A DNA stretch of 64,000 nucleotides from Ruminococcus gauvreauii. GTDB taxonomy: Bacteria > Bacillota > Clostridia > Lachnospirales > Lachnospiraceae. The position numbers and the translations under genes were made by a program. Below, piece after piece: positions 59,045-64,000 of the stretch (position 1 is the first letter of the stretch; every line of letters begins with the position of its first letter). The stretch lies in the NCBI RefSeq assembly GCF_025151995.1, contig NZ_CP102290.1, positions 4,030,001 to 4,094,000 on the forward strand. The letters run 5' to 3'. Below the pieces are notes generated by a model that worked only from the letters and a program-made list of their open reading frames with translations, had not been told where the DNA came from and ran no database searches.

Positions 59045-60055
59045 TTAAGAATTAATTTTTGACAAAAGCTGATTCATATCATCGTACAAATTCGTTTTTG
59101 TAGACGCATTCAAAACAATAGAAACATAAGGAGCGCCATAGTCATTCTGACTCAGAATCGCAAGGCAGGCTCCCGCCTGACTGGTCGTACCCGTCTTTCC
59201 TCCGAGTACGGTGACGCCGGGGGGCGGGCTGGTCTCTCCGGTCAGATAATGGTCCGTGGAATCAAGGTGAACCTGGACGGTTTCACTTCCTCTGGTAAAA
59301 CTCAGATTATAAACCGAAAGCTGCATGGTATCCACAAAATAATCATAATTCAGAGCCTCATTCAGCATCAGGTAAACATCGTATGCTGTTGTATAGTGAT
59401 TGTCATCGTGCAGTCCGGATGGATTGACGAAATTGGTGTTGGTCGCACCGATCTTCCGCGCCTCCTCATTCATCATCTCAACAAAATGATCGACAGATCC
59501 GCCGACGTGTTCCGCAATTGCCATTGCGGCGTCGTTCCCGGAATACACCAGCAGACCGTGAAACAGTTCGTCCATGGTGACAATATCGCCTGCCTGAAAT
59601 CCGCAGACCTGAGACCCTTCCTCCAGCGTCACCGCATTTTGGCTCACCGTGACGGCATCATCCATATTTCCATACTTTACTGCCAGAATGGCGGTCATGA
59701 TCTTTGTGATACTGGCCGGATATGCTTTTTCGTGCATATCCTGTGCGTATATAACCGTTTTGTCGTCGACATCCAACAGACAGCTTTTTTCATTTCCGGG
59801 CATACTGATGCCTTCCGCACCGACATTGTCATAAGCGACACAGAGCTCTGCGGCAAACGGCTTTGCAGTCTGAAACACCTTCGTGCCGGCATCCTGCTCT
59901 GTCTCCCGTTCCTGGTAAGAAAACTGCATATCCAGGTTTTTATCTTTTCTGATTTGCATGATTCCGAGGATGCCGAGCAGTATCGCTATCAGGAGAATCA
60001 TAACCAGGAAAATAGTGTTCATCAGCAGTTTTCGTTTTCTGGCGTTTGTTTTCAT
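59045..60055 (-). CDS. D-alanyl-D-alanine carboxypeptidase (S11, DacF-like)
   Basis: This 336-residue penicillin-binding protein has an N-terminal membrane segment (LLMNTIFLVMILLIAILLG) and the S11 active-site motifs SxxK in YPASITKIM, SxN in YSGNDAAMA and KTG in GGKTGTTS. It trims the pentapeptide stem of peptidoglycan. The C-terminal beta domain common to DacA/DacF is missing or very short. Its ATG overlaps the rodA stop by 4 bases (ATGA), so it is co-transcribed with the elongation genes. Confidence 0.94.
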   Translation of the reverse strand: MKTNARKRKLLMNTIFLVMILLIAILLGILGIMQIRKDKNLDMQFSYQERETEQDAGTKVFQTAKPFAAELCVAYDNVGAEGISMPGNEKSCLLDVDDKTVIYAQDMHEKAYPASITKIMTAILAVKYGNMDDAVTVSQNAVTLEEGSQVCGFQAGDIVTMDELFHGLLVYSGNDAAMAIAEHVGGSVDHFVEMMNEEARKIGATNTNFVNPSGLHDDNHYTTAYDVYLMLNEALNYDYFVDTMQLSVYNLSFTRGSETVQVHLDSTDHYLTGETSPPPGVTVLGGKTGTTSQAGACLAILSQNDYGAPYVSIVLNASTKTNLYDDMNQLLSKINS

Positions 60056-61185
60056 ACTCTTCTGACCTCTCCCTGCAGATAATTTCTATTCTGAAGTCCG
60101 ACATTCAGGACGAGTCCCATTCCGATGAAGAGACTGACCATGGAACTCAGACCGTAGCTGACAAATGGAAGCGGAGTTCCCGTGTTCGGCATCAGTCCGG
60201 TCGCCACGCAGATGTTGATGAAACTCTGAAGCGCAACAACCGTCGCTACCCCGCAGCAGATCAGCCTGCCGGATAGATCCTTGGCTCTCCTGCCGGTCAG
60301 AATACATTCAATACAGATCAGGAAAAGCAGCAGGATAATGCCGGCAGCGCCCAGAAATCCGAGCTCCTCTCCTGCCACCGCATAGATAAAATCCGTCTGT
60401 ATCTGAGATACAAAGTTGCCTTTATTCGATGAGGAAACTTTATTATTATTGTAGCCCTTTCCGGTCAGCTGTCCGGAACCGATGGCTGTCTTGGAATTCT
60501 GCTGCTGTACGATATCATCCGAGTACGCGGCATCTTCCGGATACAGCCAGGACATGATACGGTCCTTCTGATAACCTTCCAAAATCTCAAGATCCGTCTG
60601 AGTGACCAGAATCAGAAAACCGACGACGAGCGGAACCATAATAATTAATACGGTTCCGATAATCTTATAGCTGAGTCCTGCAATATACAAAAGCACACAG
60701 AACAGTGCCGCTACGGTGATCGTGTTTTTCAGGTCAGGCTGTATCTTGATCAGAATCAGCGGGACAGCTACCAGTATGACTGAGCTGACCAGTGTCTTAA
60801 ACGTGTTCAGGTCATCCTCATGATCCATCAGATACTTCGCAAAGAACAGGATGAGGATGATCTTTGACAGCTCCGTCGGCTGAAACTGGAAAGAACCGAT
60901 GGCGATCCAGCGGGTCGCACCGTAGGTTTCCTTACCCATGAAACGCACGGCAAGCAGCATCAGAATATTTGCGATATACATGATCCAGTAAAAATTCAGG
61001 ATCCAGCTGAAGTCGATCAGGGAGACGACGGCCATGACGACGACTCCCAGAATGACCCCGAACAGCTGCTTTGTCTGCAGAGACTGCATGGCACTTCCGA
61101 CCAGCATGACACCCATACCGCTGATCAGCAGCAGCCATAAAACCAATCTGAAATTGTAGTCTTTTAACTTATATAGTTTAAACAT
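60052..61185 (-). CDS. rodA: Rod-shape SEDS glycosyltransferase RodA
   Basis: This 377-residue SEDS protein polymerises lipid II together with the class B PBP encoded nearby. Ten membrane segments are expected. SEDS motifs seen: RWIAIGSFQFQPTELSKI, the loop with QSKTAIGSGQ-like sequence (QQNSKTAIGSGQLTGKGY), FIYAVAGEELGFLGA and TGTPLPFVSYGLSSMV. Location after minD/minE and the PBP2 gene identifies it as RodA rather than FtsW or SpoVE. It overlaps the carboxypeptidase gene by 4 bases. Confidence 0.93.
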   Translation of the reverse strand: MFKLYKLKDYNFRLVLWLLLISGMGVMLVGSAMQSLQTKQLFGVILGVVVMAVVSLIDFSWILNFYWIMYIANILMLLAVRFMGKETYGATRWIAIGSFQFQPTELSKIILILFFAKYLMDHEDDLNTFKTLVSSVILVAVPLILIKIQPDLKNTITVAALFCVLLYIAGLSYKIIGTVLIIMVPLVVGFLILVTQTDLEILEGYQKDRIMSWLYPEDAAYSDDIVQQQNSKTAIGSGQLTGKGYNNNKVSSSNKGNFVSQIQTDFIYAVAGEELGFLGAAGIILLLFLICIECILTGRRAKDLSGRLICCGVATVVALQSFINICVATGLMPNTGTPLPFVSYGLSSMVSLFIGMGLVLNVGLQNRNYLQGEVRRV

Positions 61186-61200
61186 AAGATTCCTTTGTTA

Positions 61201-61464
61201 TTATTTCACTTTCGTGAATTCATTGTGCGGTGTTTTTTTAACCGATATGGTAGCCATAAGTCTCGGAGGTGTCGCTGTGAATGTCAGTGCAACACCATCC
61301 TCTTCTACCAGTATGTATTTATTTACGGTTTTCATCAAATCTTTCTTCAGCATAATCAGGATTCCGGGAGAACAGTCGATACGCTCGGCATTTACGAGAA
61401 GTTTCAGCCGGTCTTTTGCTATCCTGCCCGTATTTTTTCGTTTTGATCCAAACACCACTGCCAC
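61201..61464 (-). CDS. minE: Cell division topological specificity factor MinE
   Basis: This 87-residue protein matches MinE: an N-terminal amphipathic start, the MinD-contact helix region (KDRLKLLVNAERIDCSPG), and the beta-rich dimer domain (KYILVEEDGVALTFTA). It stimulates MinD ATPase and drives Min oscillation. It lies 3 bp after minD and 15 bp ahead of rodA. No minC gene is seen next to minD. Confidence 0.92.
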   Translation of the reverse strand: MAVVFGSKRKNTGRIAKDRLKLLVNAERIDCSPGILIMLKKDLMKTVNKYILVEEDGVALTFTATPPRLMATISVKKTPHNEFTKVK

Positions 61465-61467
61465 CCC

Positions 61468-62253
61468 CTACCTGTTTTTGAAAAGGCGTCTGAAAAGTCC
61501 TTTTTTCTCAGTAAGGTCCAGAAGCGGAATCTGTTCACCCAGGATTCTCCGGCAGATGTTCAGATATGCCTGTCCTGCAAGAGATGGTCCGCCTGCCAGC
61601 GGCTCCCCCTGATTTGTTGCAATTACAATGTTCTCGTCATCCGGAACAGCACCGATCAGGTCAACTGCCAGGATATCCACGACATCTTCCACAGACATCA
61701 TGTCTCCGCGTTTGACCATATCCATGCGGAGCCGATTGATGACAAGCTGAATATTGCGTAGATCGTCCGCCTCCAGGAGGCCTATGATACGGTCTGCATC
61801 CCTGATTGCAGAGACTTCCGGTGTCGTCACCACCACGGCTCTTGTGGCGCCGGCAACAGCGTTTTTAAATCCCTGTTCAATACCGGCCGGACAGTCCAGC
61901 AGGATAAAATCAAATTCCTCTCTTAGATCGTCACACAGCTTTTTCATCTGTTCCGGCGTCACGGACGTCTTATCTCTGGTCTGTGCTGACGGAAGCAGAA
62001 ACAGTTTGTCCGGAAACTGCTTGTCTTTGATCAGTGCCTGTTTCATGCGGCAGTTGCCCTCGATGACATCCACCAGATTATATACGATCCGGTTTTCAAG
62101 TCCCATGACGACATCCAGATTCCGAAGTCCGATATCTGTGTCAACCAGAACTGTCTTTTTGCCGAGAGCGGCAAGACCGCAGCCGATATTGGCTGTCGTC
62201 GTCGTCTTGCCGACGCCCCCTTTTCCTGATGTTACTACAATTACTTCACTCAT
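61468..62253 (-). CDS. minD: Septum site-determining ATPase MinD
   Basis: This 261-residue ParA-family ATPase has the deviant Walker A TSGKGGVGKTTTT, switch I GLRNLDVVMGLE, Walker B FDFILLDCPAG and the C-terminal amphipathic membrane-targeting helix (KGLFRRLFKNR). It recruits division inhibitors to the membrane. It follows the PBP2 gene by 47 bp, with no minC in between, and precedes minE by 3 bp. Length is normal. Confidence 0.96.
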   Translation of the reverse strand: MSEVIVVTSGKGGVGKTTTTANIGCGLAALGKKTVLVDTDIGLRNLDVVMGLENRIVYNLVDVIEGNCRMKQALIKDKQFPDKLFLLPSAQTRDKTSVTPEQMKKLCDDLREEFDFILLDCPAGIEQGFKNAVAGATRAVVVTTPEVSAIRDADRIIGLLEADDLRNIQLVINRLRMDMVKRGDMMSVEDVVDILAVDLIGAVPDDENIVIATNQGEPLAGGPSLAGQAYLNICRRILGEQIPLLDLTEKKGLFRRLFKNR

Positions 62254-62300
62254 GATGCATCCTCCAAACGATTTCTTTTTTTAATTATCCGCTTTTGTAT

Positions 62301-64000
62301 TTAATCGGTCTGTTCGTTGGAAGTACCTTCCTGAGCCGCAGTCCCGGTCAGGATTTCCGTTTCATCTTTCAGTTCAAAATAATAATTTAAAATATCCTTA
62401 GCCACTAACGCCGCGTTAGTGGAGGAATACCCGTAGGCAATACGCACTGCCATCGATATTTCCGGATTTTCATACGGAGCATAGCCGATGAAAAGTCCGT
62501 GGCTGGTGCGGTTTCTGGACTGCTGCGCCGTACCGGTCTTGCCGGCAAGCGAAACATTCAGATCCTGGAATAACTCTTTGTTGGTTTCGGTGATAACGCC
62601 CCTCATGCCGACATGGATATCGTCCCAGATATACTGGGGAACTTCCAGCTGGCTCTGAACCTGCGGAGTCAGATCTTCAATCAGGTTGCCGGAAGAATCG
62701 GTCACCTTATCCAGCAGTGAGATATCATAGCTCGTACCGCCGTTGGCAAGTGTCGACACATAGCGTGCGAGCTGAGACGTTGTATAGTTGTGCGTACCCT
62801 GACCGATTGCCGAAGGAATCGGCATCTGGTCGGAAATCTGAGGGTCTGCCTCTGATATTTCGATGCCGGAGTTCTGATCAAAGTCAAACAGTTCGGCATA
62901 GTTGGTGATCTTCTGTGTGGCATTGTTGTCCGAGAAGACGTTGTTCTCATCCAGTCCCAGCCGGTAAGCCACTTCACTGAAAAAGACGTTGCAGGAGTTT
63001 GTAATACCTCCCCGGATATTCAGCAGGCCATGGCCGTCCCTCTTCCAGCATCGGAGCTCGGAACCGTCGATCCTGTCAAAAATACCGGTACACTGGATCG
63101 TGGATTCATCATCGATGACGCCTTCCATCAATCCCGCGACGGTTGTCACAAGCTTAAATGTCGAACCTGGTGCCGTACGCTGCTGAGTCGCCTTATTATA
63201 AAACGGCTCCGACAGATCACTCGTCAATTTTCTATAATAACCGGTATCCATCTGATTTGCAAGCCGGTTATTGTCATACCCCGGATATGTGACGCATGCC
63301 TTGATCTCGCCGGTATTCGGATCCGTGATGACCACAGAGCCGGAACACGGGTCGAGCGCCAGCTGTGCGGGGGTGATCTCCAGATTCCTGATCTTACTCA
63401 TCATTAAATCATAGGAACTCGTCTGCCCAGCCATGAACGATGCATACAGGTCATCGTCTTTCGACAGTACGCCCTGATCGTACAGAATCGTACACAACTC
63501 ATTGCCCGAGATCACATCGTCCAGCAGCATATATTTGTACAGCAGCTTGGAAAATGCGATATCTGTTTTCAGGTAATCCGCGATATACGCCGCCAGTGCT
63601 GCATACACCTCCCTGGAATCCAGATATGTGTTTTCCTCTGTGAATCTGGAAATATCGATCCAGTTCTGGCTTGCCGCATATGTCAGGAACTCCTGGAGGC
63701 TGATCGTCTCATCCTGTGTCCAGGCCAGATATGTCTGATCTGATTTATCAATAGCATTTTTATCCAGGATGCCGGTGTCATCCATCAGCATTTCATTGAC
63801 GATATAACTGATGTAGACCTGCATCTCCTCCCTCATATCTTTGTAAGCCTGCGGAGAATCACCCGTCAGTTCACGGCCGACCTCCTCAAAGATCTCTGCC
63901 TGCTTGGCCTCGAATTTTGACTGCACGCTGCGCTCCGTATCAGAGGCATCTTCAGCGGAAAAATGGCTGATATCCAGAATGCTGTTGTTGACAAGCGCAT
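62301..64000 (-). CDS. mrdA: Class B penicillin-binding protein 2 (elongation transpeptidase), 5' truncated
   Basis: The minus-strand frame is open to the window edge, so the N-terminus (membrane anchor and part of the pedestal) is missing; about 566 residues are visible. Transpeptidase motifs: SxxK in TAPGSTFKLVT, SxN in TNSCNVFFS and KTG in LAGKTGTAQQSR. It cross-links peptidoglycan with RodA during elongation. The gene heads the visible mrdA-minD-minE-rodA-carboxypeptidase transcript, which usually follows mreBCD in Clostridia. The sequence near 63926 has a GTG but it is internal. Confidence 0.94.
   Translation of the reverse strand, partial: ALVNNSILDISHFSAEDASDTERSVQSKFEAKQAEIFEEVGRELTGDSPQAYKDMREEMQVYISYIVNEMLMDDTGILDKNAIDKSDQTYLAWTQDETISLQEFLTYAASQNWIDISRFTEENTYLDSREVYAALAAYIADYLKTDIAFSKLLYKYMLLDDVISGNELCTILYDQGVLSKDDDLYASFMAGQTSSYDLMMSKIRNLEITPAQLALDPCSGSVVITDPNTGEIKACVTYPGYDNNRLANQMDTGYYRKLTSDLSEPFYNKATQQRTAPGSTFKLVTTVAGLMEGVIDDESTIQCTGIFDRIDGSELRCWKRDGHGLLNIRGGITNSCNVFFSEVAYRLGLDENNVFSDNNATQKITNYAELFDFDQNSGIEISEADPQISDQMPIPSAIGQGTHNYTTSQLARYVSTLANGGTSYDISLLDKVTDSSGNLIEDLTPQVQSQLEVPQYIWDDIHVGMRGVITETNKELFQDLNVSLAGKTGTAQQSRNRTSHGLFIGYAPYENPEISMAVRIAYGYSSTNAALVAKDILNYYFELKDETEILTGTAAQEGTSNEQTD

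Noticed and set aside
1..64000. tRNA, rRNA or known riboswitch
   Set aside because: No cloverleaf, rRNA-like stretch or familiar riboswitch core was recognised on reading; a covariance-model search would be needed to exclude them.

Overview
The window looks like a chromosomal segment from a Gram-positive anaerobe of the class Clostridia, most likely Lachnospiraceae. This rests on gene content: a SepF/YlmH division cluster, a PBP2-MinD-MinE-RodA cluster, a DUF4317-like protein, AgrC/AgrA-type signalling, and lipoproteins with Firmicute-style lipoboxes. The genus cannot be read from the sequence. No rRNA, tRNA or CRISPR array was found.

Region A (1-15731, + strand) is a carbohydrate-catabolism cluster. 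It holds a zinc sugar-alcohol dehydrogenase (cut by the window edge), a Tm-1-like protein, a ribose-type ABC importer (ATPase, permease, binding lipoprotein), a GntR regulator, a class II aldolase, a RuBisCO-like protein (RLP), three consecutive nitrilase-fold proteins, an ApnO-like oxidoisomerase, two TIM-barrel isomerases, an RpiB-like isomerase and a triosephosphate-isomerase paralogue. RLP plus ApnO-like plus TpiA/RpiB-type tetrulose-phosphate isomerases resembles the described D-apionate/3-oxo-isoapionate route ending in D-erythrose 4-phosphate. The three nitrilase homologues are not part of that scheme; only one keeps the Glu-Lys-Cys triad. An eroded IS110 remnant lies between the aldolase and the RLP. 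Matching AT-rich palindromes precede the GntR gene and the RLP operon.

Region B (15738-18237) has a tyrosine recombinase with a clear promoter, two flavodoxin-like reductases and a 56-residue protein on the opposite strand. Region C (18395-24651) has a MalT-like LuxR regulator, a LytTR/GHKL two-component pair and an ABC exporter pair. Region D (24667-31847, - strand) is a mixture: DUF4317-like protein, dicarboxylate/amino-acid symporter, toroid-like protein, AraC regulator, pentapeptide-repeat protein, Rieske FAD oxidoreductase and RsgA. Region E (31931-38070, - strand) is signalling: a GGDEF-EAL protein, a lipoprotein and a response regulator/histidine kinase pair with its own promoter.

Region F (38123-48104, - strand) is the most unusual part. 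It is a tight seven-gene array: a membrane protein with TrkA-like Rossmann domains and a RyR-like C-terminus; a 1170-residue TIR-transmembrane-YD-like-repeat-PDZ protein; an M48-type zinc protease with a zinc ribbon; an 83-residue protein; a second zinc-ribbon protein; a membrane-anchored protein interrupted by an in-frame TGA; and a 730-residue secreted protein with a Glu-Pro linker. I suggest it is an undescribed membrane-linked TIR/RyR signalling or defence system; this is inference.

Region G (48221-64000, mostly - strand) is housekeeping: Dtd, an AI-2E family permease, TtcA, a cytidylate-kinase-like protein, an RluA-type pseudouridine synthase, LspA, AroB, YlmH, SepF, YggS, a HlyD-like adaptor, a DUF378 protein, a P-loop protein, a D,D-carboxypeptidase, RodA, MinE, MinD and PBP2 (cut by the window edge). 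Two structured intergenic repeats with a compensatory base change flank ttcA and the kinase-like gene.
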